A DNA stretch of 64,000 nt from Streptomyces sp. XY006 (GCF_002237655.1 NZ_NOKT01000031.1:1-64000); one strand, 5' to 3'; counted from the stretch's first letter, positions 1 through 8,528 are shown. Notes: generated by a model from the letters alone, not told the origin. Numbers and translations are program-made.

Positions 1-94
1 CGCCCGGTTACATTCCGAACCCGGAAGCTAAGCCTTACAGCGCCGATGGTACTGCAGGGGGGACCCTGTGGGAGAGTAGGACGCCGCCGAACAA
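1..94 (+). rRNA. rrf: 5S ribosomal RNA, 3' part
   Basis: The sequence matches the conserved 3' three quarters of actinobacterial 5S rRNA, including the CCGAACCCGGAAG stretch and the closing GGGAGAGTAGGACGCCGCCG block. The first 25-30 bases lie outside the window. It is the last gene of an rrn operon whose 16S and 23S genes must lie to the left. A strong terminator follows directly. The exact 3' end is estimated within a few bases. Confidence 0.95.
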
Positions 95-102
95 TTCTTG
101 GG

Positions 103-134
103 AAAACCCCCGTATCAATAGATACGGGGGTTTT
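103..134 (+). terminator. rrn operon terminator
   Basis: A perfect 10-bp stem (CCCCCGTATC paired with GATACGGGGG) with an AATA loop is flanked by AAAA and TTTT. This is a classic intrinsic terminator directly behind the 5S gene. Confidence 0.9.
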
Positions 135-153
135 CTGCGTTTAGGCTCGGCTT

Positions 154-798
154 ATGCGCTATGACCTCGTGATCTTCGACAACGACGGTGTCCTCGTCGA
201 CAGTGAGCCCATCTCCAACCGGCATCTCGCCGCCTATCTGACCGAGCTCGGGCACCCGACCACCTATGAAGAGTCCCTGCGCGACTACATGGGCTCCGCC
301 ATGCACCGTATTCACGAGCTGGTGGCCGAGCGGACCGGGCGGCGGCTTCCGGCCGACTTCGACGACGTGTTCCACGCCCGGGTTTTCGCGGCCTTCGAGC
401 GGGAGCTGAAGCCGGTGGCCGGTGTCGAGGAGGTCCTGCAGAAGCTGGTCGCCGACTCCGTGCCGTACTGCGTGGCCTCGTCCGGGAGCCATGAGCGGAT
501 CCGGGTGGGGCACCGGACGACGGGGCTCGACCGGTGGTTCGACGAGGGGCTGATCTTCAGTTCGGAGGACGTGGGCCGGGGGAAGCCTGCGCCGGATCTG
601 TTCCTGTACGCGGCCGAGCGGATGGGGGTCGCGCCGGAGCGGTGTGTCGTCGTCGAGGACAGTCCGCTGGGCGTGCAGGCGGCCGTCGCGGCCGGGATGG
701 ACGTGTACGGGTTCACCGCCATGACGCCGGCGGAGCGGCTGGCCGGGGCCGGGGGGCTCTTCTCCGACATGGGGGAGCTGCCGAGCCTGCTCGTGTGA
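154..798 (+). CDS. HAD-superfamily phosphatase (beta-phosphoglucomutase-like)
   Basis: A 214-residue soluble hydrolase of the HAD-IA group. Motif I is FDNDGVLVDSEP near the N-terminus (residues 8-19), giving the nucleophile and acid/base aspartates. Motif II is the serine of VASSGS (about residue 110), and motifs III/IV are GKPAPD and VVEDSPLGV (about residues 149 and 169). A helical cap domain lies between motifs I and II. Such enzymes hydrolyse small phosphorylated metabolites, and the substrate cannot be told. There is no ribosome-binding site. TAGGCT at 142-147 sits six bases before the ATG, which suggests a leaderless transcript starting just after the rrn terminator. Confidence 0.9.
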   Translation: MRYDLVIFDNDGVLVDSEPISNRHLAAYLTELGHPTTYEESLRDYMGSAMHRIHELVAERTGRRLPADFDDVFHARVFAAFERELKPVAGVEEVLQKLVADSVPYCVASSGSHERIRVGHRTTGLDRWFDEGLIFSSEDVGRGKPAPDLFLYAAERMGVAPERCVVVEDSPLGVQAAVAAGMDVYGFTAMTPAERLAGAGGLFSDMGELPSLLV

Positions 799-873
799 GG
801 GCGCGGAAGCTGAACCTGATTCATCTTTGACCGGATCTACCCACGGGTAGGCCGGAGCCCTACGCTCGCCGCC

Positions 874-2091
874 ATGACTGATGTGCTGCGGCGCGGCAGG
901 GCCTCGTTGGCGTTCGGCTTCCTTGTGCAGGGGGTCGCCTTCGCTCTGCTCGTGACGCGGATTCCGGCCATCCAGGACCGGTACGGGGTCTCCGACGCGC
1001 TGCTGCCGGCGTTTCTGGCCGCCGTGCCGATCCTCGCCGGGGTGGGGAGCGTGAGTACCGAGCGGCTGGTGAAGCGGGTGCCGCCGAGCCGGCTGCTGCG
1101 GTGGTCGCAGCCCGTGGTGCTGCTGGCGCTGCTCGGTGTCGGGGCCGGGGAGCGGATGGTCGAGCTGGCCGTCGCGCTCGCGGCGTTCGGGCTCGCCGTG
1201 GGGATGCTCGACGCGTCGATGAACATGCTCGGCGTGAGTCTGCAGCGGTCGTACGGGCGCAGCATCATGCTGAGTTTCCACGCGGCCTACAGTCTCGGCG
1301 GGATCGTCGGGGCCTCGCTGGCCTGGGCCGGGGCGCACTGGGATCTGGCGCTGTGGGTGTCGTATCTGCCGGTCGTGGCGGTGCTGCTGCCGGCGGTGCT
1401 GGTGGGCAGCCGGTGGTACGTGGACGACCGGGGCCCGGCCGCCGCGGGGGAGCAGAAGGAGGGCGAGGGCCAGGTCCTCGTCTTCAGGTGGCTGTGGCCG
1501 CTGTGTCTGGTGATGACGGTCGCCTACATCGGGGACTCGACCGTCTCCAACTGGAGCGCCAAGTATCTGCAGGACGTGCTGGGGAGCTCGGAGCAGCTGG
1601 CGACGGTGCCGTACAACGTGTACATGGTCACCACGCTGCTGGGGCGGGCGATCGGGGACTTCGGGGTGCGGCGGTTCGGGGCCGTGGCGGTCGTGCGGGG
1701 CGGGGCGCTGGTGGCGGCCGGGGGGTTCGCCGTGGTGGCCGGGGCGCCGGGGGCGTGGGTGGGGATGCTGGGGTTCACGCTGCTGGGGCTGGGACTGTGC
1801 GTGCTGGTGCCGCAGACGTTCGCGGCGGCCGGGAGGCTGTTCCCGGGGGCTTCGGACGCGGCCGTGGCGCGGCTGAACGTCTTCAACTACGTGGGGTTCC
1901 TGATTGGTTCACCGTTGGTGGGCGCGCTCGGCGATCTGTGGAGCTATCGCGGGGCCATGCTCGTGCCGATGGTGTTGGTGCTGGTGACGCTGGTGTACGC
2001 CCGGTCGTTCGCGCCTCAACCGGACCGATACGGTGGCGGGCATGAGCGGCCGCGCACAGCTGATGTGGGACGAGGCAGTAACGGGCTATGA
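874..2091 (+). CDS. MFS transporter
   Basis: A 405-residue integral membrane protein with about twelve hydrophobic segments in two halves, joined by a charged loop near residues 190-205. It has the length and layout of the major facilitator superfamily. The N-terminal half resembles sugar or drug efflux MFS proteins, but no substrate-specific motif is recognised. There is no ribosome-binding site. TACGCT at 861-866 lies seven bases before the ATG, consistent with a leaderless mRNA. The last 50 bases overlap the next gene in another frame, so the two are probably read together in part. Confidence 0.87.
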   Translation: MTDVLRRGRASLAFGFLVQGVAFALLVTRIPAIQDRYGVSDALLPAFLAAVPILAGVGSVSTERLVKRVPPSRLLRWSQPVVLLALLGVGAGERMVELAVALAAFGLAVGMLDASMNMLGVSLQRSYGRSIMLSFHAAYSLGGIVGASLAWAGAHWDLALWVSYLPVVAVLLPAVLVGSRWYVDDRGPAAAGEQKEGEGQVLVFRWLWPLCLVMTVAYIGDSTVSNWSAKYLQDVLGSSEQLATVPYNVYMVTTLLGRAIGDFGVRRFGAVAVVRGGALVAAGGFAVVAGAPGAWVGMLGFTLLGLGLCVLVPQTFAAAGRLFPGASDAAVARLNVFNYVGFLIGSPLVGALGDLWSYRGAMLVPMVLVLVTLVYARSFAPQPDRYGGGHERPRTADVGRGSNGL

Positions 2092-3214
2092 CTTCGGTCC
2101 GGGGCATCCGATGGACCCGGTCCGGCTCGCCCTGACCCGGAGACTGGTCGACGCCTTCGGGCTGGACCGGGAGGTGGAGGTGGTCGCCGCGAAGGCGGCC
2201 GGGGAGTCGACGCTGCGGCTCGTCCACCGGGAGGACTACATCGCCGCGGTGAGGGCCGCGTCGGCGGATCCGGGGGCGGCGGACCAGTCGTACGGGCTCG
2301 GGACGATGGACGATCCGGCGTTCGCGGGGATGCACGAGGTGTCCGCGCTGATCGCCGGGCAGTCGGTCGGTGCGGCGGAGGCCGTGTGGCGGGGTGAGGC
2401 GCTGCACGCGGTGAACTTCGCGGGCGGGCTGCACCACGCGATGCCGGGTGCCGCGTCCGGGTTCTGCATCTACAACGACGCCTCGCTGGCCATCGCCCGG
2501 CTGCTGGAGCTCGGGGCCGAGCGGGTCGCCTACGTCGACGTGGACGTGCACCACGGGGACGGGGTGCAGGCGGCGTTCTGGGACGACCCCCGGGTGCTGA
2601 CGATCTCGCTGCACGAGCATCCCCGGACGCTGTTCCCGCAGACCGGGTGGCCGGAGGAGACCGGGGCGGACGCCGCGGAGGGCTCGGCGGTGAACGTGGC
2701 GCTGCCGGCCGGGACGGGGGACGCCGGGTGGCTGCGGGCGTTCCACGCGGTGGTGCCGGAGCTGATCGCCGACTTCCGGCCGCAGGTGCTGGTGACGCAG
2801 CACGGGGCCGACACGCACTTCGAGGACCCGCTGGCGCACCTGGCGGTGTCGCTGGACGCGCAGCGGGCCGTGCAGGCGGCCTGTCACGACCTGGCGCACG
2901 AGCACGCCGACGGCCGCTGGGTGGCCCTGGGCGGGGGCGGGTACGCCGTGGTGGACGTCGTGCCGAGGTCGTGGACGCATCTGACCGCGATCGCGGCGGG
3001 GAGGCCCGTGGCGCCCGAGACGGTGATCCCCGAGTCGTGGCGGCAGGAAGTGTTCGCGAAGACGCGGCAGTTGGCGCCCGGGCGGATGACGGACGGGCGC
3101 TGGCCGGTGGAGTGGACCGGCTGGGAGCAGGGGTACGACCCCGCCGACCGGCTGGACCAGGCGGTGCTGGCGACGCGGCGGGCGGTGTTCCCGCTGCGCG
3201 GGCTGCTGGCCTGA
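2042..3214 (+). CDS. AcuC-type class II histone deacetylase-like protein
   Basis: A 390-residue protein of the arginase/deacetylase fold. Visible motifs are the active-site HHA (in FAGGLHHAMPG), the metal-binding DVDVHHGDG at about residue 170, and VTQHGADTHFEDPL further on, all typical of zinc-dependent lysine deacetylases. Homologues called AcuC remove acetyl groups from acetyl-CoA synthetase or other proteins, and the substrate here is inferred only. The ATG at 2042 is chosen because the conserved family start (SGRAQLMWDE) follows at once and a TACGGT hexamer lies seven bases upstream, which fits a leaderless promoter inside the MFS gene. A GTG three codons earlier is possible. Confidence 0.9.
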   Translation: MSGRAQLMWDEAVTGYDFGPGHPMDPVRLALTRRLVDAFGLDREVEVVAAKAAGESTLRLVHREDYIAAVRAASADPGAADQSYGLGTMDDPAFAGMHEVSALIAGQSVGAAEAVWRGEALHAVNFAGGLHHAMPGAASGFCIYNDASLAIARLLELGAERVAYVDVDVHHGDGVQAAFWDDPRVLTISLHEHPRTLFPQTGWPEETGADAAEGSAVNVALPAGTGDAGWLRAFHAVVPELIADFRPQVLVTQHGADTHFEDPLAHLAVSLDAQRAVQAACHDLAHEHADGRWVALGGGGYAVVDVVPRSWTHLTAIAAGRPVAPETVIPESWRQEVFAKTRQLAPGRMTDGRWPVEWTGWEQGYDPADRLDQAVLATRRAVFPLRGLLA

Positions 3215-3315
3215 GCGGTCCGGCCGGAAGGGGGCCCGCGGGGGTCCTTACGCCGACCGTGCGGTGTTCGCCCGTTCCCGGGACATCCACGGGCCCGGTC
3301 GCGGACGATCGCCGT

Positions 3316-4131
3316 GTGCTGAGCCCCGAAGCCCTTCGTGCGCATCTGGTCGGCGCGCGGCTCGCCGGGGTGGTGGCGACCCCGCGGGAGGAGAGTCTGC
3401 GCCGCTACCGGCTGTTCGCCGCGCGGGATCCCCGTGTGCTGCTCGGTATCGATCCCGAGGGTGCCTGGGAGCAGCGGGACGTGGTCGCCTTGATGGCCGA
3501 CCGGTGCGGCGTATCGGCCGATGTCCGCCGGACCTCCGGTCAGGATGTGATCGACCCCGGCCGGACGGTGGCCGCGCTGGACGCCTTCGCGGACCGTCTC
3601 GCCGAGGTCGCCAGGCGGGGTGCGCCCGTGCTCCTCGGTACCGGTCACCCGCACCGGCTGCTCGGTTTCTACGCCGCTCTGGCAGACGCGCTGTCGGCGG
3701 CGGGGTGTGCCGTCCTCACCCCCGCGCAGGGTCGCTGTGTCGACATAACGACCCGGTTCGGTCTACGTACGTACAACCTCGCCTACGTACGAGGAGTCGC
3801 GCTGGTGCGGGCCCCCGGCGCGGAACGCCCCGGTTGTGAGCCCGGCGCACATACGCACTCACCGCTCCCGGTTCGTACCGTGCTCGCCGCTGCCGCGGAG
3901 GCCGGCGGGCCCCTGCCCGAGCTGGTGATCGGGGACCACGGCTGGGTCTGCGGGGCAGGTCAGCTGGGGTTCGAGGCGATCGGGCCGGCCGATACGGACG
4001 ACCCGGCGCTGTTCGTGGGGGAGGCCGAGGGGTCCGTGTCCGTCGCCGTTCCACTTGATGACGGCGTGCGGTCTGATTACTACCTGCCGCTTACCCGCTA
4101 CGTACTCAATCGGGCGTGTCTGTCACAGTAG
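3316..4131 (+). CDS. Conserved actinobacterial protein, putative phosphatase
   Basis: A 271-residue soluble protein. Proteins of this type in Streptomyces are often labelled phosphatase, but I see no HAD, PHP or histidine-phosphatase signature, so the function stays open. Recognisable stretches are LLGTGHPHRLLGFYAALADAL, shortened here to its core GTGHPHRL near residue 110, and GDHGWVCGAGQLGFEA near residue 210, both rich in His, Gly and Cys that could bind metal. The GTG at 3316 is preferred because the reading frame upstream lies inside the AcuC gene in a shadow frame. No clear ribosome-binding site is present. It may be co-transcribed with the upstream deacetylase. Confidence 0.75.
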   Translation: MLSPEALRAHLVGARLAGVVATPREESLRRYRLFAARDPRVLLGIDPEGAWEQRDVVALMADRCGVSADVRRTSGQDVIDPGRTVAALDAFADRLAEVARRGAPVLLGTGHPHRLLGFYAALADALSAAGCAVLTPAQGRCVDITTRFGLRTYNLAYVRGVALVRAPGAERPGCEPGAHTHSPLPVRTVLAAAAEAGGPLPELVIGDHGWVCGAGQLGFEAIGPADTDDPALFVGEAEGSVSVAVPLDDGVRSDYYLPLTRYVLNRACLSQ

Positions 4132-4260
4132 GCCGCCGATGGGTGCACCTCTTCCCCACTCGCATCACCCGCCCCTACATTGGGGAGTGAGCACGCAGCG
4201 ACGAAGAGTCACCGGAAGGGGAAGCCGGTGGCCGTCGAGTGCGGAAGGTTCAGGTGTGTC

Positions 4261-4473
4261 ATGGCTGCAGCTGGCGAGAGGCCTCTGAACGAGGTTCAGT
4301 TCCTTACCGTGGCGGAAGTCGCCTCGGTGATGCGAGTGTCGAAGATGACCGTGTACCGGCTGGTGCACAGCGGTCATCTGCCCGCGATCCGTGTGGGGCG
4401 GTCCTTCCGCGTCCCGGAGCAAGCGGTTCACGAGTACCTCCGCGAGAGTTACGTGGGGGTGGAAACGGCCTGA
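4261..4473 (+). CDS. Small helix-turn-helix (excisionase/MerR-type) DNA-binding protein
   Basis: A 70-residue protein, mostly one winged HTH of the HTH_17 (excisionase) family: FLTVAEVASVMRVSKMTVYRL is the helix-turn-helix (about residues 14-34), followed by the wing HLPAIRVGRSFRVPEQAVHEYL. This is the same fold as BldC, but the sequence is clearly not BldC. It is a chromosomal gene conserved near the hem/bldN region in Streptomyces rather than a phage gene, probably a transcription factor. GGAAGG sits about 14 bases before the ATG, which is rather far. A GTG at 4228 would add eleven residues. Confidence 0.85.
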   Translation: MAAAGERPLNEVQFLTVAEVASVMRVSKMTVYRLVHSGHLPAIRVGRSFRVPEQAVHEYLRESYVGVETA

Positions 4474-4530
4474 CGGCTGGGGCGGGGTGGTTCCTCACAG
4501 GGCACTCGGGATCACCCCGGCCCCCTCGAT

Positions 4531-4577
4531 TACGACCTCAGCGCTCGGGCGGGTAGGCTGGCCCCTCGTAGGTCGTA
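4531..4577 (+). promoter_or_regulatory. Inverted repeat bracketing a putative -10 element before bS22
   Basis: TACGACCT (4531-4538) and its exact inverse AGGTCGTA (4570-4577) flank a TAGGCT hexamer at 4554-4559, which is a good Streptomyces -10. The arrangement looks like paired operator half-sites around a promoter for the ribosomal protein gene at 4629. The binding protein is unknown. Confidence 0.35.
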
Positions 4578-4628
4578 TGGGCCCATGGCGCCCAAACACC
4601 GAGTGATGAGAAGTGAGCGAGGGTAGTC

Positions 4629-4727
4629 GTGGGCTCTGTTATCAAGAAGCGGCGCAAGCGGATGGCGAAGAAGAAGCACCGCAAGCTGCTCAAGCGCACG
4701 CGCGTTCAGCGTCGTAACAAGAAGTAG
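4629..4727 (+). CDS. Ribosomal protein bS22 (AURKAIP1/COX24 domain)
   Basis: A 32-residue, extremely basic protein beginning MGSVIKKRRKRMAKKKHR and ending VQRRNKK, with 18-19 Lys/Arg residues. It corresponds to the small actinobacterial protein first seen as density in mycobacterial ribosomes and named bS22, and to the COX24/AURKAIP1 domain of mitochondrial ribosomal protein mS38. It binds the small subunit near the decoding centre. The GTG start has GAGCGAGGG upstream. A long hairpin follows at 4760. The gene is easily missed because of its size. Confidence 0.88.
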   Translation: MGSVIKKRRKRMAKKKHRKLLKRTRVQRRNKK

Positions 4728-4759
4728 GTTCGCGACGCGGACGCCGCGAGAGCGTTGCT

Positions 4760-4789
4760 GTGGCCCCCCACCCACGGGTGGGGGGCCAC
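4760..4789 (+). terminator. Hairpin terminator after bS22
   Basis: A perfect 14-bp inverted repeat, GTGGCCCCCCACCC and its complement, separated by only two bases. There is no T-run, as is common for Streptomyces terminators. It lies between the bS22 gene and the epimerase gene. Confidence 0.75.
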
Positions 4790-4930
4790 ACGCATGTCCG
4801 GCTCCCGCATCCGGCTGCTTCCGTCACTTCGCGCATCGGGCGGTCATCACAGCGCAACACCGACCCGCTAAGTTGGCGTCACGGGGGAACGCGGCGGGAC
4901 AAGAGGTTTTCTGGAAGGAAGGCGCGGATC

Positions 4931-5992
4931 TTGGGCAAGGTCGTGCTCGTCACCGGAGTGGCCCGCCAGCTGGGGGGCCGGTTCGTCCGGCGGATCCAGC
5001 GTGACCCCGAGGTGGACCGGGTCGTCGCCGTGGACGCGGTGCCGCCCGAGCACCACCTGGGCGGTGCGGACTTCATCCAGGCCGACATCCGCCAGCCCGG
5101 CATCGCGCGGGTGCTCGCCGAGACGGGCGCCGACACGATCGTCCACCTGGACGTGACGGGCACGCCGCTGGGCAGCGGCAGCCGGGCCTCCCTGAAGGAG
5201 ACCAACGTCATCGGCACCATGCAGCTGCTCGGTGCCTGCCAGAAGTCCCCGAGCGTGCAGCGGCTGGTCGTGAAGTCCAGTACGAACGTCTACGGTTCGG
5301 CGCCCCGCGATCCGGCCGTCTTCACCGAGACGACCCCGCCCAAGTCCCTGCCGAGCGGCGGCTTCGCCAAGGACACCGTCGAGGTCGAGGGCTACGTACG
5401 GGGGTTCGCGCGCCGCCGGCCCGATGTGGCCGTGTGCGTGCTGCGGTTCGCCAACATCCTCGGCCCGGCCGCGGACACCCCGCTCGCCTCGTACTTCGCG
5501 CTGCCGGTGCTGCCGACGGTGTTCGGCTACGACCCGCGGCTGCAGTTCGTGCACGAGGACGATGTCATCGAGGTGCTGCGGATCGCCTCGCACGAGCCGA
5601 GGCGCGGCACGCTCAACAGCGGCACCTTCAACATCGCCGGTGACGGTGTGCTGCTGCTCTCCCAGTGCTCCCGGCGCCTCGGGCGCCCCACGGTGCCTCT
5701 GCTGCTCCCGGCGGTCACCTGGGCGGGCTCGCTGGTGCGTACGCTGGGGATGTCGGACTTCTCGCCCGAGCAGATCCGGCTGCTCACCCACGGCAGGGTC
5801 GTGTCCACGGGACAGATGCGCGAGACGCTGGGATTTCAGCCCAAGTACACGACCGCGGAGACGTTCGCGGACTTCGCCCGCAGCCAGGGCCCCGGGCTGC
5901 TTCCGCCGGAGGCCGTCGCGGCGGCCGTCGACCGGATCGCCGCGCTGCCCCTCGCGGGCGGCGGTCAGCCCCCGACGCCGAGCGCCAACTGA
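4931..5992 (+). CDS. NAD-dependent epimerase/dehydratase family protein
   Basis: A 353-residue extended short-chain dehydrogenase-type protein. The N-terminal Rossmann motif is VLVTGVARQLGGRF (a variant of GxxGxxG), followed by ADI in the adenine pocket, SSTNVYG near residue 120, and FVHEDDVIEVL in the C-terminal half. The usual YxxxK catalytic pair is not clearly present, so it may bind NAD without normal epimerase activity. A TTG start at 4931 is chosen because GGAAGGAAGG lies 6-10 bases ahead and the Rossmann strand starts right there. An acyltransferase gene follows 14 bases later, and the two form a conserved actinobacterial pair. Confidence 0.85.
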   Translation: MGKVVLVTGVARQLGGRFVRRIQRDPEVDRVVAVDAVPPEHHLGGADFIQADIRQPGIARVLAETGADTIVHLDVTGTPLGSGSRASLKETNVIGTMQLLGACQKSPSVQRLVVKSSTNVYGSAPRDPAVFTETTPPKSLPSGGFAKDTVEVEGYVRGFARRRPDVAVCVLRFANILGPAADTPLASYFALPVLPTVFGYDPRLQFVHEDDVIEVLRIASHEPRRGTLNSGTFNIAGDGVLLLSQCSRRLGRPTVPLLLPAVTWAGSLVRTLGMSDFSPEQIRLLTHGRVVSTGQMRETLGFQPKYTTAETFADFARSQGPGLLPPEAVAAAVDRIAALPLAGGGQPPTPSAN

Positions 5993-6006
5993 GGAGCGCA
6001 TCAACG

Positions 6007-7062
6007 ATGGCGGATGCCAAGGTCATTCCGTTCGACGACGACCGGTCCCGGGGGAGCGGCGCGCAGCGCCCCCAGCGGCGCCGGAGCGGGGGGAACCGCC
6101 GCCCGGGCTCGGAGTCCGCGGCGGTCCGGGAGGTGCACCCCCTGCCCACCGGGCCCGCTGAGCAGGATGATGTTCCCGTGACAGCGGAGGAACAGCGGCC
6201 GGAGCGGCCCCGGGACGCCGAGAGCGGCCTAGAGCGGCGGATCGCGGGCGGCCTGTCCTTCCTGCGCCGCCGCCTCACCGGTGACTACGAGGTCGACGAC
6301 TTCGGCTACGACGAGGAGCTCACCGACCAGGTCCTGATGTCCCTGCTGCGCCCGCTGTACGAGAAGTACTTCCGGGTCGAGGTGAAGGGCGTGGAGAACA
6401 TCCCGTCCGAGGGCGGCGCCCTGATCGTCGCCAACCACTCCGGGACGCTGCCGATGGACGGCCTGATGATGCAGGTCGCCGTGCACGACAACCACCCGGC
6501 GGGCCGGCATCTGCGGCTGCTCGCGGCGGATCTGGTGTTCATGCTGCCGGTGGTCAACGAGCTGGCCCGCAAACTGGGCCACACCCTGGCGTGCGCGGAG
6601 GACGCGGCCCGGCTGCTGGAGCAGGGCGAACTGGTCGGGGTGATGCCGGAAGGCTTCAAGGGCCTCGGCAAGCCCTTCGCGGACCGCTACAAGCTGCAGC
6701 GCTTCGGCCGCGGCGGTTTCGTCTCCACGGCCCTGCGCGCCGGGACGCCGATCATTCCCTGCTCGATCGTCGGGGCCGAGGAGATCTACCCGATGATCGG
6801 CAACGCCAAGACGGTCGCCCGGCTGCTGGGCTTCCCGTACTTCCCGCTCACGCCGACCTTCCCGTGGCTGGGCCCGCTCGGGGCGATCCCGCTGCCGACC
6901 AAGTGGACGATCCAGTTCGGCGAGCCGATCCCCACGGGCGGCTATCCGCCGGAGGCGGCCGAGGACCCGATGCTGATGTTCAACCTGACCGACCAGGTCA
7001 GGGAGCAGATCCAGCACACGCTGTACAAGCTGCTGGTGCAGCGGCGGTCCGTGTTCTTCTGA
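6007..7062 (+). CDS. 1-acyl-sn-glycerol-3-phosphate acyltransferase (PlsC-like)
   Basis: A 351-residue lysophospholipid acyltransferase. The first 80 residues are charged and disordered. The PlsC domain follows: the catalytic NHSGTLPMD (an HxxxxD motif, about residue 145), then GVMPEGFKG (the FPEG-like phosphate-binding block, about residue 215) and the hydrophobic PIIPCSIVG. It would transfer an acyl chain to a lysophospholipid or related alcohol at the membrane. It is 14 bases behind the epimerase gene and is probably in the same operon. GGAG lies eight bases before the ATG. A very strong bidirectional terminator ends the unit. Confidence 0.88.
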   Translation: MADAKVIPFDDDRSRGSGAQRPQRRRSGGNRRPGSESAAVREVHPLPTGPAEQDDVPVTAEEQRPERPRDAESGLERRIAGGLSFLRRRLTGDYEVDDFGYDEELTDQVLMSLLRPLYEKYFRVEVKGVENIPSEGGALIVANHSGTLPMDGLMMQVAVHDNHPAGRHLRLLAADLVFMLPVVNELARKLGHTLACAEDAARLLEQGELVGVMPEGFKGLGKPFADRYKLQRFGRGGFVSTALRAGTPIIPCSIVGAEEIYPMIGNAKTVARLLGFPYFPLTPTFPWLGPLGAIPLPTKWTIQFGEPIPTGGYPPEAAEDPMLMFNLTDQVREQIQHTLYKLLVQRRSVFF

Positions 7063-7113
7063 GGTACGACGATGGGGCGCCCCTCGCTGGAAGGGGCGCC
7101 CCATCGTCGTACC
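7063..7113. terminator. Bidirectional terminator, 22-bp perfect stem
   Basis: The arms at 7063-7084 and 7092-7113 are perfect complements of 22 bp around a seven-base loop. It lies in the 56-base gap between the convergent acyltransferase and rsbN genes, and serves both. Confidence 0.9.
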
Positions 7114-7118
7114 ACCGG

Positions 7119-8369
7119 CTAGTCGGCGTCCTCGCTGTCGATGCCCAGACCGGGCAGCAGGCCCGGCAGGAGCGGAGGGAGCGTCACATCCGGCTCGGGG
7201 GCGGGAGTGGCGCCGTCCGCGGACGGGGAGGTGCTGGCGTCGGTGTCCTTCGGCGGGTCGAGGAGGCCGCCGGTGTTGCCGCCGAGCAGGCCGTCGTCCT
7301 CGCTGCCTGAGCCGGTCGAGCGGCTGGGGCTGCCGCTGCCGGTGCTGCCTTCCTCGCTGTGCCGGCCGCCGCCGTCGCTGGGACGGGTCGAGCGGTCCGT
7401 GCCGGAGGAGCCGCTGGGGGCGGACTCGGAGGCGCCCTGCCGCTTGCCGTCGCCGCCGCCCGTGGCCGGGGGCTCGGGCAGCAGGGACCGCAGCGGGGCC
7501 ACGTCCTCCTCTATGGCGTCGAACACCGAGGACACCTGGTCGCTGACGTCCCCGAGCTGGACGGGGAGTCTGTCGCGCAGTTCGCCCCAGGCCTCGCGGT
7601 GGGAGCGGGAGAACGCCGACAGGGCCTGGATGGGGCCCAGCGAGTCCGGGTCGCGCTCGTACGCCTCGCTCAGCAGCCGGTGGCCCTCGGAGGCGTCGTG
7701 CCGCATCCCGGACAGGGCGCGGCGGATCTCGCCGAGGGACTCGTGGTCCAGAGGGCCGCTGCGGCCGCGCTCCATCAGGCGACGGGCTTCGCTGAGGCGC
7801 GTGGAGGCGTGGTCGAGGTAGACCCGGCCGCGCTCGTCCGCTCCGTCGGCGAGGCCGAGCTTGACGTCCTCGATGCCGCGCTTGAGGCCGTAGAGCGAGT
7901 CGCCGGGCAGGGCGTCCGAGCTGGCGGCGGAGACTCCGCCGAAGGCGCTCGCGGCCACGCCGACGCTCAGTCCGCCCGCGGTGAGGCCCTTGGCGAGGCG
8001 GGACCGGGGCCGGAACTTCTTCAGGGAACTCGCGCGGTGAGCGCCACGGGCGCGGGTGGAGCGCTGCTCCGGGACCGCGCGGTCCGTCGCCCCGCCTCCC
8101 GCGGTGCCCTCCTGCAGCATGGCCTCGAACGCGGCCACCAGCTGGGCCCGCTGGACGACCTTGACCTCCGGGTCCAGCTCCGGCTTGGGCAGCGCGCCGA
8201 GACCGGAGGCGAGCGCCAGCAGGCGCCCCCCTTCGGTCGCTTCCGCGGCTGCCGGGGCCGGTGCCGCGCCCTCGGACTGCTCGGCCGCCGCCGTGCCCGG
8301 CTCGGACTGCTCCTCCAGGGCCTGGGCGAAGGCGTTCGCCCGCCGGTGCGCCGATACGTTCGCGATCAC
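7119..8369 (-). CDS. rsbN: Anti-sigma factor RsbN (partner of sigma BldN)
   Basis: A 416-residue single-pass membrane protein. The first 120 residues are the cytoplasmic sigma-binding part, starting IANVSAHRRANAFAQALE, then basic residues and one hydrophobic stretch (LTAGGLSVGVAASAFGGVSAA, given here by its core GLSVGVAASAFGGVS, about residue 130). The outer part is a helical domain and a Ser/Gly/Pro-rich tail. In Streptomyces RsbN sequesters the sporulation sigma factor BldN, and the position next to bldN supports this call. The GTG at 8369 is chosen because AGGAGG lies seven bases ahead; a GTG three codons earlier would overlap that site. A sigma-BldN-like promoter is visible upstream. Confidence 0.9.
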   Translation of the reverse strand: MIANVSAHRRANAFAQALEEQSEPGTAAAEQSEGAAPAPAAAEATEGGRLLALASGLGALPKPELDPEVKVVQRAQLVAAFEAMLQEGTAGGGATDRAVPEQRSTRARGAHRASSLKKFRPRSRLAKGLTAGGLSVGVAASAFGGVSAASSDALPGDSLYGLKRGIEDVKLGLADGADERGRVYLDHASTRLSEARRLMERGRSGPLDHESLGEIRRALSGMRHDASEGHRLLSEAYERDPDSLGPIQALSAFSRSHREAWGELRDRLPVQLGDVSDQVSSVFDAIEEDVAPLRSLLPEPPATGGGDGKRQGASESAPSGSSGTDRSTRPSDGGGRHSEEGSTGSGSPSRSTGSGSEDDGLLGGNTGGLLDPPKDTDASTSPSADGATPAPEPDVTLPPLLPGLLPGLGIDSEDAD

Positions 8370-8499
8370 TGGCGGCACCTCCTCTCGTCATGACGGTCGA
8401 CTCCCCAGGGGGTCCTGAGGGTTGCACACCCTGATGACAACCACACGATCGAGTGATCGGAGTCGGCCAGGGGGTGACCACAGGGAGCCTGCATCCCGC

Positions 8500-8528
8500 A
8501 CAACGAGCGGCGCGGCACTTGGGTTACG
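8500..8528 (-). promoter_or_regulatory. Putative sigma-BldN-dependent promoter of rsbN
   Basis: Read on the minus strand, CGTAAC (8528-8523) is followed after 17 bases by CGTTGT (8505-8500). This is close to the published BldN consensus of CGTAAC and CGTTGA separated by 16. It would start transcription about 125 bases before the rsbN start codon, giving the expected feedback in which BldN drives its own anti-sigma factor. Confidence 0.6.

Noticed and set aside
4261..4473. Small HTH protein as BldC or as a phage excisionase
   Set aside because: The fold is the same, but the sequence differs from BldC and the surroundings are chromosomal core genes without an integrase.
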